From NCBI RefSeq assembly GCF_008806755.1, contig NZ_WAAU01000003.1, positions 179,411-243,410 on the forward strand: 64,000 nucleotides of DNA, in the 5' to 3' direction. The notes under the pieces are model-generated. The model saw nothing but the letters and a program-made list of their open reading frames with translations. It did no database searches and had not been told where the DNA came from. Of this stretch, positions 36,047 through 44,765 are shown in pieces; position 1 is the first letter of the stretch, and every line of letters begins with the position of its first letter. Position numbers and translations under genes: made by a program. The DNA is from Tenacibaculum aiptasiae. Its GTDB lineage: Bacteria; Bacteroidota; Bacteroidia; Flavobacteriales; Flavobacteriaceae.

Positions 36047-36063
36047 GGTGGTGATACTTGTTT

Positions 36064-36507
36064 TTATTTTAATATAGAGTATCCTTTATGTTTTAGATAA
36101 ATTCTGTTATTTATTTTTAACTTGGTTTTAGATAAAAAATCAATTTTAGTTGTATCGGAACCTCCAAGTCCAACAAACACTATTTTCACAGTGTCCTTTA
36201 TTTTAATTAAACTAGCAATTGGTTCAGAAGAGTTAGTTTCATAGTAATTATTTAGAAGTTTTTTATTGTAGTTAATGTGTTCCCATGAACTTAAATTATT
36301 ATAGAATTGCAAGCATAAAATAGTTTCTATATCTGAGTTTTTAGTATTCAAATCCATCAACCAAAAACCATTAAGATTCTCTCGTACTGAATCTATTATA
36401 GTTAAATCAATTTTATAATCATTCTTAACACGAATTAGATTCTGTTTTGGATTAGTACAACTAATTATTCCAAGAGAAAGAATTAGTATATAAAATGTAT
36501 TTTTCAT
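36064..36507 (-). CDS. Lipoprotein of unknown function (paralogous signal region with 49465 gene)
   Basis: 147 aa with Cys17 lipobox (IISCTNP). The mature part is small and beta-rich (IKDTVKIVFVGLGGSDTTKIDFLS). Its signal-peptide DNA and 5' flank are closely similar to those of the lipoprotein at 49465-50133. In both places the next sequence upstream is the 3' end of an FCP1-type HAD gene (intact here, a remnant there), so the two loci share a segmental duplication. Function unknown. Confidence 0.65.
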   Translation of the reverse strand: MKNTFYILILSLGIISCTNPKQNLIRVKNDYKIDLTIIDSVRENLNGFWLMDLNTKNSDIETILCLQFYNNLSSWEHINYNKKLLNNYYETNSSEPIASLIKIKDTVKIVFVGLGGSDTTKIDFLSKTKLKINNRIYLKHKGYSILK

Positions 36508-36552
36508 TTAGCAACTTTATTATTTAAATAAAAGTAGTTGAATTTTAGTTGA

Positions 36553-37116
36553 TTATAGGTTGTTGTTATACGTTTTTATATTTCGCCAACCTCTTTTTTC
36601 AATTCTTCTTACATTTTCGGATTCTTTTATTGTTTTAAGAAATTCTGAGAGTAAGTTTAACTCATTATCTTTTTGGTTTCCTTCGAATGGTAAAATATAA
36701 ATAGCATTTCCGAAGTTATCTCTTGTTTTTTTAGGTGAATCATCTACAATTAGAGTTTTTTCAAGCTTGAAGCCTTGTTTTTTTACTTTTTTAAGTCTTT
36801 TTTCATGAACATATTTATCCAATTGATAGTCACGTCTTGGAGTACATCTGCTACGTGCCCAAACAAATTCAAATTCTATTTCTGCAGGTTTTATTAGTTT
36901 AACAATATCATTTACATATTTATCATCTGCAGATGACCAAATTGCAAGTTTGAAATACTTATTCATTTCAGTCAGAAACTTCATTAAGTTTGGTCGTTTA
37001 TATACGTAATATTGCACATACTGAAAGTCCGAATCAATCTCAAGTTTTGTTTCGGTAGCGTGAATTAGAGTTTCATCTAAGTCAAGAATTAATAAAATCT
37101 TTTCTGTTTCTTTCAA
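36553..37116 (-). CDS. FCP1/SCP-type (NLI-interacting factor-like) HAD phosphatase
   Basis: 187 aa. Motif I is LDLDETLIHA with Asp12, Asp14 and Thr16, the DxDxT of CTD-phosphatase-like HADs. Motif II is WSSADDKYV (60-68), and motif III VDDSPKK includes Asp125 and Asp126. It should be a Mg-dependent phosphomonoesterase; the substrate is unknown. Eukaryote-like FCP1 domains occur scattered in bacterial accessory regions. The last 12 codons (RRIEKRGWRNIK) recur as a non-coding remnant at 50192-50265. Confidence 0.8.
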   Translation of the reverse strand: MKETEKILLILDLDETLIHATETKLEIDSDFQYVQYYVYKRPNLMKFLTEMNKYFKLAIWSSADDKYVNDIVKLIKPAEIEFEFVWARSRCTPRRDYQLDKYVHEKRLKKVKKQGFKLEKTLIVDDSPKKTRDNFGNAIYILPFEGNQKDNELNLLSEFLKTIKESENVRRIEKRGWRNIKTYNNNL

Positions 37117-37161
37117 GCTGCTTAGGGTGGTTTTGTATAATTGTTTGTTATGGGTAATACA

Positions 37162-37401
37162 TTAATTTTTTTCTTCAGTAATAATATCTCCTTCAACTAT
37201 TGGTACTATTACGAATCCGTATTCTACATCATTAGGAATTTTATACTTTTCCTAATATTCACCACTAATTCCTGCTAATTCACCTTTTTTGTCATAGACT
37301 TCAAGTCTTGTATCACCGAAAAATATTTTAGCTCCAATATTAAATAAAATTGAATCTGTATTTACAAATTCAAATATTTTCTCTTCATTCGATTGCAACA
37401 T
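37162..37401 (-). pseudogene. Small ORF interrupted by one in-frame TAG
   Basis: From ATG at 37401 the frame encodes 49 residues ending GISGEY, then TAG, then 29 further residues (EKYKIPNDVEYGFVIV...) before TAA at 37162. Both halves have coding character in the same frame (IFFGDTRLEVYDKKGELAG; PIVEGDIITEE). A single substitution has probably inactivated it, or it is a sequencing error. It fills the 37117-37455 gap, which also holds a degraded repeat B near 37127-37155. Confidence 0.6.
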
Positions 37402-37455
37402 GTAATTCCTTTTTTAGGTATTGCCATTTTCTAATTAATACATTGTTGTAATGCG

Positions 37456-38028
37456 TTATTTTTTATTTTGATAGAGTTCAATTGCTTTTAGGTATTTTAT
37501 TCCACCAGTTTTTGTTTGGTCGTGAATAAATCCATTCAATTCTGGATGATTTTTGTCAATCCAATTCAAAAGTTTATCTCGATTTTTAACAAAAATTGAA
37601 TCATTAAAAATCACATTTTTTGCCGTTTCAATACTTGTTATTTTATCATTATCGAAATAGATGATTTGTTCGCTGACAATAGGCTCTTTATGAAGGAAAG
37701 AGATTCTTTTATCTGTTTTTGAAATTTTAGCTTTTACAGTTTTATTTTCTTGTTTTATTTCGATGATTTTGTAAGTTGGTTCATACACAGAATCCCATTT
37801 TAACCATTTGATGTATTCTTTTTTAGAAAATGTTTGCTCATAATCATATTCGGTTTCCTTTATTAATAGGCTATCGGTAAGCAAAATTTCGATTTCAGAA
37901 ACATTTGATTTATCAAGAACGTTATAATATTTCTTAGCAATTTCCAATTTATCAAATTCCTTTTCAGAATTTTTACAGGAATTGATTACTATTGTTATGA
38001 GTAGTAAAAAAACTGTGAATTTATTCAT
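37456..38028 (-). CDS. Lipoprotein of unknown function (NTF2/DUF4878-like character)
   Basis: 190 aa with Cys18 lipobox (VINSCKN). The mature domain begins with a helix (FDKLEIAKKYYNVLDKSN), and has strands such as PTYKIIEIKQENKTVKAKISKTD, which resembles the NTF2-like fold of SnoaL or DUF4878 lipoproteins. It is probably a small-ligand or protein-binding envelope protein. The fold call is inference. Confidence 0.6.
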   Translation of the reverse strand: MNKFTVFLLLITIVINSCKNSEKEFDKLEIAKKYYNVLDKSNVSEIEILLTDSLLIKETEYDYEQTFSKKEYIKWLKWDSVYEPTYKIIEIKQENKTVKAKISKTDKRISFLHKEPIVSEQIIYFDNDKITSIETAKNVIFNDSIFVKNRDKLLNWIDKNHPELNGFIHDQTKTGGIKYLKAIELYQNKK

Positions 38029-38074
38029 TTTATGTTTTTTGTATTGATTTAGCTATTATTTATATACAGTTTTA

Positions 38075-38434
38075 TTACATATTTATTGGAGGTCCTGCTT
38101 GTCCTGTTATTTGTCCGCCAAAGTTTATCAATTCAAATAATCTTAAGACAGCTTCATCCAAATAGTCTTGATTGCAATAATATCCATTTATTTTTCCGTA
38201 CTCAGTATAATCGGAAATATTAAACCCTTCCTCAATATCGTTATACCAAATTATTTTACGTCCGCAAATTGCAACAACCCAAAATCCACCACCCTCGTTT
38301 CCAAAATTTGGTTCACTCCATTTTTCAGGACCTATGTTTATTAAATTCCAAAAATTAAGATGTTTTCCTTCTAATTTATATTCTGCATCCCATATTTCAG
38401 AATAGAGTTGTTTTTCGGTTATTGGTTCCCACAT
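38075..38434 (-). CDS. Small immunity-like protein; start corrected away from repeat B
   Basis: 119 aa from MWEPITEKQLY (38434). A longer frame to 38563 exists, but its extra 43 codons read through repeat B and overlap the next gene, and they encode ALYNKLIHK-type residues also produced by the other repeat B copy, so they are rejected. The protein is acidic and aromatic, with EPNFGNEGGGFWVVA and IWYNDIEEGFN motifs common to small hypothetical proteins in Bacteroidota cassette-like regions. A toxin-immunity role is possible but unproven. Confidence 0.65.
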   Translation of the reverse strand: MWEPITEKQLYSEIWDAEYKLEGKHLNFWNLINIGPEKWSEPNFGNEGGGFWVVAICGRKIIWYNDIEEGFNISDYTEYGKINGYYCNQDYLDEAVLRLFELINFGGQITGQAGPPINM

Positions 38435-38468
38435 ATTTAATTCAGTTTTTTTCAAATTGCAAACAAAG

Positions 38469-38523
38469 GGTTTGTGTATGAGTTTGTTGTATAAAGCTAG
38501 CAATTTTTTATAGTTATTGTTGA
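38469..38523 (-). repeat. Repeat B copy 1
   Basis: The interval 38471-38522 matches 41054-41106 at most positions, including shared GTTTGTT, TAGCAATT and TTATAGTTATTGTTG blocks. It lies in the 97-bp gap between the 38434 start and the 38532 gene end. Confidence 0.75.
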
Positions 38524-38531
38524 TAATAGTT

Positions 38532-39092
38532 TTATTTAATTTTATGTTCAGCGATAATATCATAATAGAACATGATTGCTATAGCTAGTTTTGTATTCTC
38601 AACATCGTAATCGTTTTCTCCCAGATAAGTTGTAAAGACTGAAACTAAAATGTATGGACTAGGTTTAAATTTAGCATTATGATTATTGTTAAGCTTTTTA
38701 AACTCTAATAAAGATTGTTTTAAATTTTTTTGATCACAATTTTTTGTAATGTATTCATAAAAATCTCCGTTATAATCGATTATAAATTTTTTATTTTCCT
38801 CTTTTACAGGATTTAACTTCCATACTTTTTTGAAAGTACTATCCTCAGTAAACTTCTTTATAGCGTTGAAGCTATTTTTCTCATTTATGATATTCGGATT
38901 TATTTTTTTTTGAAGTAAATCTTCAAGGTAATTTTGATAAGCTTTGTTACTTTCAGTTTTTGGATAATATTTCTTTAGAACTACGTCAAATTCATTAACA
39001 AGATTTTTAAGTTGTTTTAAATCAGTATTATTGATTTGGCTTTGTGAAATTTGAGTGACAATAAAAAAAATAAAAATTAAGATTCGTTTCAT
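38532..39092 (-). CDS. Secreted protein of unknown function
   Basis: 186 aa with a signal peptide (IFIFFIVTQISQSQ). The mature part is mostly helical and Lys/Asn-rich (LKQLKNLVNEFDVVLKKYYPK), with no Cys lipobox. The C-terminal helix NTKLAIAIMFYYDIIAEHK is hydrophobic. No family was recognised. Repeat B follows its stop codon. Confidence 0.6.
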   Translation of the reverse strand: MKRILIFIFFIVTQISQSQINNTDLKQLKNLVNEFDVVLKKYYPKTESNKAYQNYLEDLLQKKINPNIINEKNSFNAIKKFTEDSTFKKVWKLNPVKEENKKFIIDYNGDFYEYITKNCDQKNLKQSLLEFKKLNNNHNAKFKPSPYILVSVFTTYLGENDYDVENTKLAIAIMFYYDIIAEHKIK

Positions 39093-39197
39093 AGGTGTTT
39101 GTTTTTAATTATTACCAAGGATATTGGCTATGTGTAGTTGGGTGGGGTAGTACTTAATTTTATAAGTACACATTAAACTGAAAATTTGTGAGCAATG

Positions 39198-39887
39198 TTA
39201 TTTTTTAAAGTTCATTCTGTATATAATTCTTTCTATTACTAATTCCCCATTTTTAGTTGCAGGAATATATAATAATTTGTTGTCAATTATATTACTTATC
39301 AAAGGTTCAGAAATCTCTTCTATTTGATTTAAGCTTTTGTCAAAAGATTCAATATCAAACTCTGTTAAAAAACCTATTTTTTGAATATGATAATATCCTT
39401 TTTTGTCTATTATTGAAGCTATCCAAATATTTTTTTGTCCATATTTCTTTCTTAGAATTCTAAGTTGTTTTTTTGATAGATTATTCAGAATATGACTTTT
39501 TAAATCTTTTTCTTTATTTATTAGGCTTGCACTTCTATTTCCTTTTCCATTTTCATCTAAATATTTTGCTTTTTCTTCTGTATGTTTTAAGAAGTTAAAA
39601 CCAAATTTTTTATTAAGCAATTTTTCTATTTTGTAGTCATAACAATTATTCATATGAAATCTTGAACTTTCAATTTTTATTCCATATTCTTTTATAATTC
39701 TAATTTGAGTGTCTGTTAACCAAGGAGTTTTTTGGATTCTTAAAGTAAAGTTATTTTGATTGAAATCTTTTTCAGCTTTATCGAGTTCTTTTTTACATGA
39801 AACCTCAGTCGTATCAGGCTGGAATTCGAATTGAGCCTGAATTGAAATGGTAAAAAATAATAAAAATATAAGCAGTTTGTTTTTCAT
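39198..39887 (-). CDS. Secreted protein of unknown function
   Basis: 229 aa with a signal peptide (LLIFLLFFTISIQAQF). The mature protein includes a basic helical segment (LNNLSKKQLRILRKKYGQKNIW) and a C-terminal strand-rich part ending ELVIERIIYRMNFKK. The flanks lack repeat A. No motif was recognised. Confidence 0.6.
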   Translation of the reverse strand: MKNKLLIFLLFFTISIQAQFEFQPDTTEVSCKKELDKAEKDFNQNNFTLRIQKTPWLTDTQIRIIKEYGIKIESSRFHMNNCYDYKIEKLLNKKFGFNFLKHTEEKAKYLDENGKGNRSASLINKEKDLKSHILNNLSKKQLRILRKKYGQKNIWIASIIDKKGYYHIQKIGFLTEFDIESFDKSLNQIEEISEPLISNIIDNKLLYIPATKNGELVIERIIYRMNFKK

Positions 39888-39935
39888 AATATTTTATAAC
39901 TTGTTTATATGAGAATTTTGTACGTTGTATTACTT

Positions 39936-41030
39936 TCAATTTTCATAATACTTATACACGACCGCTAATTCTTTCCATCGATTGTTTTCGAGCGAGTAAA
40001 AGCTAAAATTTAGTTGCGTGTAGTTTGTTCTATATCTTTTTTGATCTAGAAAAAGAGCTAGTGTACCGTTTCTTAGAATAATTGGTTTTGAAAAAGTATA
40101 AACAATAGCGCACATATTCTTTTCCTTTTCTGTTCCTAGTTTTTCAGTTCGGTTGAATGCATTTTGAATTTCTTGCGGACTATCAAGGCGACTAGAGTAA
40201 GGAAATAAATGTTCTTGCCATTCGTGGTTTAATAATGTACTTAGTTCTTTTATAATGTAACTCTTTTCTTTAGCTGATAACTTTAAATTTTTAGTTTGTT
40301 TTCCTCTATATAATGACGATAATTCAAATTCTTTAGTTGATTGAATAGCTGATATTGTTGCATTGATTATTGATGCTTCTATGGACTTTGTATAGTATAG
40401 AGTGTAACACTCAAATTGTTCATATTTCCACCTTGATACCCAATCTCTATAAGGATCTTCCATTAGTCCTAACTTATTCTTAGGAATCTTAGATCTTTTG
40501 GATTTTTTATTCCTCTTACTAGGAATAGAAGCCTTAAATTCTTCAAGGTTTATTTTGTTAAATGTTTGCTTCTTTTTTTCTAGTAGTTGCTTAGCTAATT
40601 GTAATTCCTCAGAAGACATATAAGCCTTAATTAAATGTCTAGTAGTAGTTCCTTTTTGAATTGGATCGTAAGCTGCAGCAATTTCAGCCCAAACCAAGGC
40701 ATTTACTTTATATTTTGGAGTGGTTATACTCTTTTGAAAATAAATAACAGATAATAATCCCATTGCTCTACCAAACTTTTGGTTTGCCGATTTAATTAAA
40801 TATTGTTCGGCTAAGGAGTCATTCTTTATTTCTAATTCTTTATTGTAATAACAATATCCAACTATAAATTGAGCTGTTTTGTCGCCCGAATCGGCATAAG
40901 GTTGCATGATTTTAAAGGATTTTATAAACTTCATTGAGTCAAAATATTTCAATCCTTTTTTATACTTAGCGTTTTGTGAAAATGATATTGCTGATATAAA
41001 GCAAAAGATTATTAATGTTAGTTTTTTCAT
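39936..41030 (-). CDS. Secreted Sel1-like repeat protein; start corrected
   Basis: 364 aa from MKKLTLIIFCFISAISFSQN (41030), which is a clear signal peptide. The frame extends 19 codons upstream, but that part is encoded by repeat B and gives LRNKLIH residues, so it is not used. Residues about 25-130 hold Sel1/TPR-like helix pairs (SFKIMQPYADSGDKTAQFIVGYCYYN; AEQYLIKSANQKFGRAMGLLSVIYF). A Lys/Arg/Ser-rich linker (SKRNKKSKRSKIPKNK) leads to a C-terminal domain of unknown type. Periplasmic protein interaction is likely. Confidence 0.7.
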   Translation of the reverse strand: MKKLTLIIFCFISAISFSQNAKYKKGLKYFDSMKFIKSFKIMQPYADSGDKTAQFIVGYCYYNKELEIKNDSLAEQYLIKSANQKFGRAMGLLSVIYFQKSITTPKYKVNALVWAEIAAAYDPIQKGTTTRHLIKAYMSSEELQLAKQLLEKKKQTFNKINLEEFKASIPSKRNKKSKRSKIPKNKLGLMEDPYRDWVSRWKYEQFECYTLYYTKSIEASIINATISAIQSTKEFELSSLYRGKQTKNLKLSAKEKSYIIKELSTLLNHEWQEHLFPYSSRLDSPQEIQNAFNRTEKLGTEKEKNMCAIVYTFSKPIILRNGTLALFLDQKRYRTNYTQLNFSFYSLENNRWKELAVVYKYYEN

Positions 41031-41042
41031 TCTATTTAATTT

Positions 41043-41112
41043 GTGCGTAACGGTATTGTGTATAAGTTTGTTACGTAAGGATAGCAATTCTTTATAGTTA
41101 TTGTTGTACGTT
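41043..41112 (-). repeat. Repeat B copy 2 (best copy)
   Basis: This fills most of the 89-bp gap between two genes. On the minus strand it begins GTACAACAATAACTATAA and ends CAATACCGTTACGCAC. The two ends have partial dyad symmetry (AAC...TATAA). Very similar boundary sequences are, to my knowledge, frequent in Bacteroidota intergenic regions. Confidence 0.7.
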
Positions 41113-41119
41113 CTTTATT

Positions 41120-42166
41120 TTAAACAATACTTTTTCCTTTTTCAGTTATAAAGATATTGTCTTGATTTCTGGTTAAACATTCAATTTCAATCAATTTTGT
41201 TATTGTTGATTCTATTTCTTGCTGAGATAATATTTCTCTATATCTTTTATTTACTTCCGAAATATTGGTTTCTCCTTTATTAACATAATTAACAAAGCGA
41301 AGAAATGAATCATCTCTATAAGTGAAACCTTTTTTAAAAAATATCCTATATTCAAAATCTTCATCTAGTGCTTCTTGAGCTTGGTTAAAAGAAGAAATTA
41401 AATCCATAGTTTCATTGTCATAACCTTTGAATTGATATTCAATTGATTTATAATTAATACTTTTAATTGAATTAAATTTAGAAAGTCTTTTTTCTTCTAT
41501 AGGCTTTTTATAGTTTTTTAATTTTTCTTCGATTAGGTTTTCTAGTTCTTGAATTAAATTTTTAATGTCCTTTTTATTTAGTGATATAATACTAATTGTA
41601 TTATTTAATTTTTCATTCGATATTTTATGTTTTATAAATGGCGAAATTGTAAAACTTTCAAATATTGAAGCATAGCCTAATTTTATATATTCACCATTTT
41701 TATAAAAGTACATTGATACTCCATCGTCATATGGAAGAGCATTTTTTATTCGATGGTTTTGTTCTCTGGTTAAATGACAAGGATAACAAACCTCTTTAGG
41801 AAGGTATTTACTGTCAGTTTGTATTATTGGTATTCTACAATCTTCACATTTAAAAGCAGTTTTCGAAAGCCACCAATCAGGGCACTCTCTTGACCATTCA
41901 TCAGGTGAAGGGAAGTAAAATTCAGCGTTATGTTTTTCAGCTAAAGTTTTTCCAATTGTTTTGGCTTCTTTACTGAGTTCTTGTTGACTTTCAAAGTCTA
42001 TATAGTTAAGAGTAGTTACACTCTCTTTTTTATACCCTAGCCTAGTTTTATAAACTAGCTCAATTTCTAATGCTAGGTAATCAAAATCTGAATACCATAA
42101 GCATTGTACAGCTTTAGGCTTTTTATAGTCTTCTCCAATGATCTTCTGAATTATTTTTTTTAGCAT
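41120..42166 (-). CDS. Zinc-knuckle protein of unknown function
   Basis: 348 aa, soluble. A four-Cys zinc site is visible: Cys107/Cys110 and Cys127/Cys130. The N-terminal part (1-95) is mixed alpha/beta, and the C-terminal half is helical with a winged-helix-like end (EIESTITKLIEIECLTRNQDNIFITEKGKSIV). It may bind nucleic acid, but no family was recognised. A nearly full-length repeat A, including its 3' half, lies upstream. Confidence 0.6.
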   Translation of the reverse strand: MLKKIIQKIIGEDYKKPKAVQCLWYSDFDYLALEIELVYKTRLGYKKESVTTLNYIDFESQQELSKEAKTIGKTLAEKHNAEFYFPSPDEWSRECPDWWLSKTAFKCEDCRIPIIQTDSKYLPKEVCYPCHLTREQNHRIKNALPYDDGVSMYFYKNGEYIKLGYASIFESFTISPFIKHKISNEKLNNTISIISLNKKDIKNLIQELENLIEEKLKNYKKPIEEKRLSKFNSIKSINYKSIEYQFKGYDNETMDLISSFNQAQEALDEDFEYRIFFKKGFTYRDDSFLRFVNYVNKGETNISEVNKRYREILSQQEIESTITKLIEIECLTRNQDNIFITEKGKSIV

Positions 42167-42179
42167 TTTGGTTTTAACT

Positions 42180-42289
42180 ACGCACTACTTATTTATATAT
42201 TAAGTGTTAAGTGCATAGGATTATTTTTAATGTTTCTTTTTCAATTTTTGTGAGTCTAATGTACTCAATGTATGTTGGTTTTACAAGTG
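42180..42289 (-). promoter_or_regulatory. Repeat A copy 7, nearly full length
   Basis: Minus-strand TTG (42284-42286), 20 bp, TACATTAG (42256-42263), then a leader of about 90 nt comprising AAAAATTGAAAAAGAAAC and the 3' half with CACTTAACACTTAAT and TATAAATAAG. This copy serves best as the reference unit. Confidence 0.72.
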
Positions 42290-42342
42290 GGGTTTATGCA
42301 TAGTAGAATATATAATAATAGTGAATATATTAGTGTAGTTTT

Positions 42343-42735
42343 CTATTTATCTAAAACTCCAATAAACTTTAAATATTCAATTTCAACATTATAGATTTCG
42401 AGTAAATGGTCTTTTGTTAAGTCTATTTTTTCCTTATGCATAGCATATTTCACAAGTTCATTTATATCTAAATAGGCATTTGATTTATTTTTTGAATCCG
42501 GATTTTTGGATAGTAATCTGATTTTAGACATATAGTTCTCTTCTGCAATCAAAGCATCGCGAATTAAATTCAAATCGGACTTTTTCTTTTCTAGTTTCAA
42601 TGCAATGAAGCAGGTTGCTTCATCCAAGTCGTAGGTTTCTTTTCCAGCATTATTTTCATTAATAGTGCAGATTGGATCTTTTTTACAGCTGAAAAATGAG
42701 AATAAAATTAAAATGTAAGTAAGTTTGAATTTCAT
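42343..42735 (-). CDS. Small lipoprotein of unknown function
   Basis: 130 aa with Cys17 lipobox (FFSCKKDP). The mature part is helical (DEATCFIALKLEKKKSDLNLIRDALIAEE). It is a single-gene unit between repeat A and the AAA ATPase gene. Function unknown. Confidence 0.6.
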   Translation of the reverse strand: MKFKLTYILILFSFFSCKKDPICTINENNAGKETYDLDEATCFIALKLEKKKSDLNLIRDALIAEENYMSKIRLLSKNPDSKNKSNAYLDINELVKYAMHKEKIDLTKDHLLEIYNVEIEYLKFIGVLDK

Positions 42736-42804
42736 TAGGTTTAAATTAATTCCAACGTTTTGGTTCAGGTATTTTTAAAGTTGTTTAGGTATTGTTGTAA
42801 TTAG

Positions 42805-43881
42805 TTAAAAGCCTATTTTTTTTAGTTTAAGATTAGAATAATTTTCTTCATCTTGATTATATATCTCAGATAGAGGTAAAGCCTTATTCGAGTTTTCAAA
42901 ATTTAAACTATTCAATAACTCATTAGTTTTATTTATTTCTAAATCTTTGAATTCGTATTTAGAAATAATTCTACCTTTTCTTAAAAGCGCATTGTCAATT
43001 TTAGATAAACTAGTATTGAAAGTACAGATAATTTTAATATTTAAATAATCGCTAAAGAGCCCATCTGTTAATTGAAGAATAGTAGAAACAACAGATTCTT
43101 GTTTTAAATTTTCTCTTGATGTAATTACTTTTTCAGCATCTTCAATTATTAAAATAGAATTTCTTTGTTTTAGTAGAAATGAAATAAAATCAGGATCTAA
43201 TAAATTGTTTACAAATTCGTTTTGAACAAAAATAAAATTAGCTTTATTGTTTTTTGAAATAAGTCCTTTAATTAAAGTTGTTTTTCCTGTTCCTGGTTTT
43301 CCATATAATAAAATCAAGCCTGATTGTTTTGACTTAATTGCTTTTTGAATTTTTTCATATTCAGTAACGAAATCAGAATTATAATTTTTAGCAATATCGA
43401 GTTCAATTTTTTCAGTTCCTACATCTTCGGTTTCAAAGCCTCCTGCGTCTTTTGTTAAAACCTTAAAAGTTGGAGTCTTCGGCATTCCTAATTCAGAACG
43501 AACTTTATGATTTTGATTTATAATGTATTTTTCAAGATTAGAGTCTTTACAATCATAATAGAAATCAATTTTCAATGTTTCATATTCTAAAGAAATCCAA
43601 ATGATGCATTTATTGGATATGGATTTAAATAAAAATTGATAAGGAAAATCTGAACTGAAATCAGCATTATTTGAATCTTCTGTATTCCAATTTTTAAATA
43701 CTAATTCATAATCTCCATTTTTCAGATTTAAAATTTGTAATACTTTCTCAATGTTCTCTTTAGATTCCTCAAGGTTAATTTCGAGAGACAAAGTAGATGC
43801 TATAGAATTAAACATCAATGTGAAATATGAACTTTTTTCAAATTCATTATAAGAATCGAAAGCTTTTAATAATTCGGACAT
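42805..43881 (-). CDS. AAA+ ATPase with unknown N-terminal domain
   Basis: 358 aa. The N-terminal domain (1-170) is unrecognised and acidic. The ATPase core has Walker A GKPGTGKTT (194-202), Walker B ILIIEDAEK (243-251), a sensor 1 segment (IICTFNTS) and an arginine-finger-like LLRKGR. The arrangement is that of classical AAA proteins such as BCS1/CDC48-like remodelers; no protease or membrane segment is fused. The substrate is unknown. It is one of the few clear enzymes in the array and sits alone between repeat-containing gaps. Confidence 0.8.
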   Translation of the reverse strand: MSELLKAFDSYNEFEKSSYFTLMFNSIASTLSLEINLEESKENIEKVLQILNLKNGDYELVFKNWNTEDSNNADFSSDFPYQFLFKSISNKCIIWISLEYETLKIDFYYDCKDSNLEKYIINQNHKVRSELGMPKTPTFKVLTKDAGGFETEDVGTEKIELDIAKNYNSDFVTEYEKIQKAIKSKQSGLILLYGKPGTGKTTLIKGLISKNNKANFIFVQNEFVNNLLDPDFISFLLKQRNSILIIEDAEKVITSRENLKQESVVSTILQLTDGLFSDYLNIKIICTFNTSLSKIDNALLRKGRIISKYEFKDLEINKTNELLNSLNFENSNKALPLSEIYNQDEENYSNLKLKKIGF

Positions 43882-44102
43882 TTTGACTTTTTTATTTTTT
43901 ATGTAATAATTATTTGCAACTTGTTATATAAGGAACTTTGTTCCTTGTATTTATACATTAAGTGTTAAGTGTGTAGCATTATTTTATGTTTCTTTTTCAT
44001 TTCACGTAAGTTAAGAATTAATACATTTTTCTGCCTTATTCAAGTTGCTTATGTTTAGTGTAAAATGCGTTTTAATGCATTTTAAAATAGTGTTTGGTAG
44101 TT

Positions 44103-44678
44103 TTATATTAATGTCCTTTTTACAATTACATGATAACCCCAAAATCCTTTTGAGATATCAATTTTGACTTTTTTGCTTTGAAGTTCCTTAGTTGATATTT
44201 CCCTAAAGTTTATTCTTTTACTGGTATTATTATAATTAATTTCAGCACTTTTTACACCATGCTTTTTTTCATAAATATTTTGAGGTTTAATATAAATAGT
44301 TTCAATATTTTCTTCCTTAAACAAAATATTTGTTCCTAAAAATGTTGCAACAAGAAAATTCCCAATTGGCATCATGATTAATACATATGTTGCAAAACGG
44401 ATTAAGAAATTATAATTCTGACTATCTTTTATTTTAAGTTGATAACCTAACGAAGTAATTATTTTCTTTGATAGAAAAGGGGTTATTATTAATGCTGGAA
44501 TAAATAAAATGAATAATATTAGTTTTATATTAATAAAAATGATGGGGTATAAAAACAATATCCAAAAAAGCATAAATCCGAATCCTATTAAAACAGAATA
44601 ATTAATAAAGCGTTCAACTTTTTTGTTTTTCTTTTCTGTTTTTCCTTTTGCTAATATGCTGTTTATCTTGTTTTTCAT
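44103..44678 (-). CDS. Small membrane protein of unknown function
   Basis: 191 aa with hydrophobic segments at about 28-48, 50-70 and 94-118 and a soluble C-terminal domain of about 70 residues (SAEINYNNTSKRINFREISTKEL). The upstream start MKNKINSILAKGKTEKKNKK is strongly basic, consistent with a cytoplasmic N-terminus. No family was recognised. Confidence 0.6.
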   Translation of the reverse strand: MKNKINSILAKGKTEKKNKKVERFINYSVLIGFGFMLFWILFLYPIIFINIKLILFILFIPALIITPFLSKKIITSLGYQLKIKDSQNYNFLIRFATYVLIMMPIGNFLVATFLGTNILFKEENIETIYIKPQNIYEKKHGVKSAEINYNNTSKRINFREISTKELQSKKVKIDISKGFWGYHVIVKRTLI

Positions 44679-44765
44679 TCAAAGTTATAGTGCTTAAGGG
44701 GTTTGTACTTGAAAAGTGTTGTGTTTTTAATGCACTAACTTTTCTGTTTTATATTGACCTCTAAT

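Noticed and set aside
37162..37401. Amber codon as a site for pyrrolysine or selenocysteine-type recoding
   Set aside because: TAG recoding is not known in flavobacteria and there is no supporting element; point inactivation is simpler.
38435..38563. Longer start of the 38075 gene
   Set aside because: It reads through repeat B and overlaps the adjacent gene's end.
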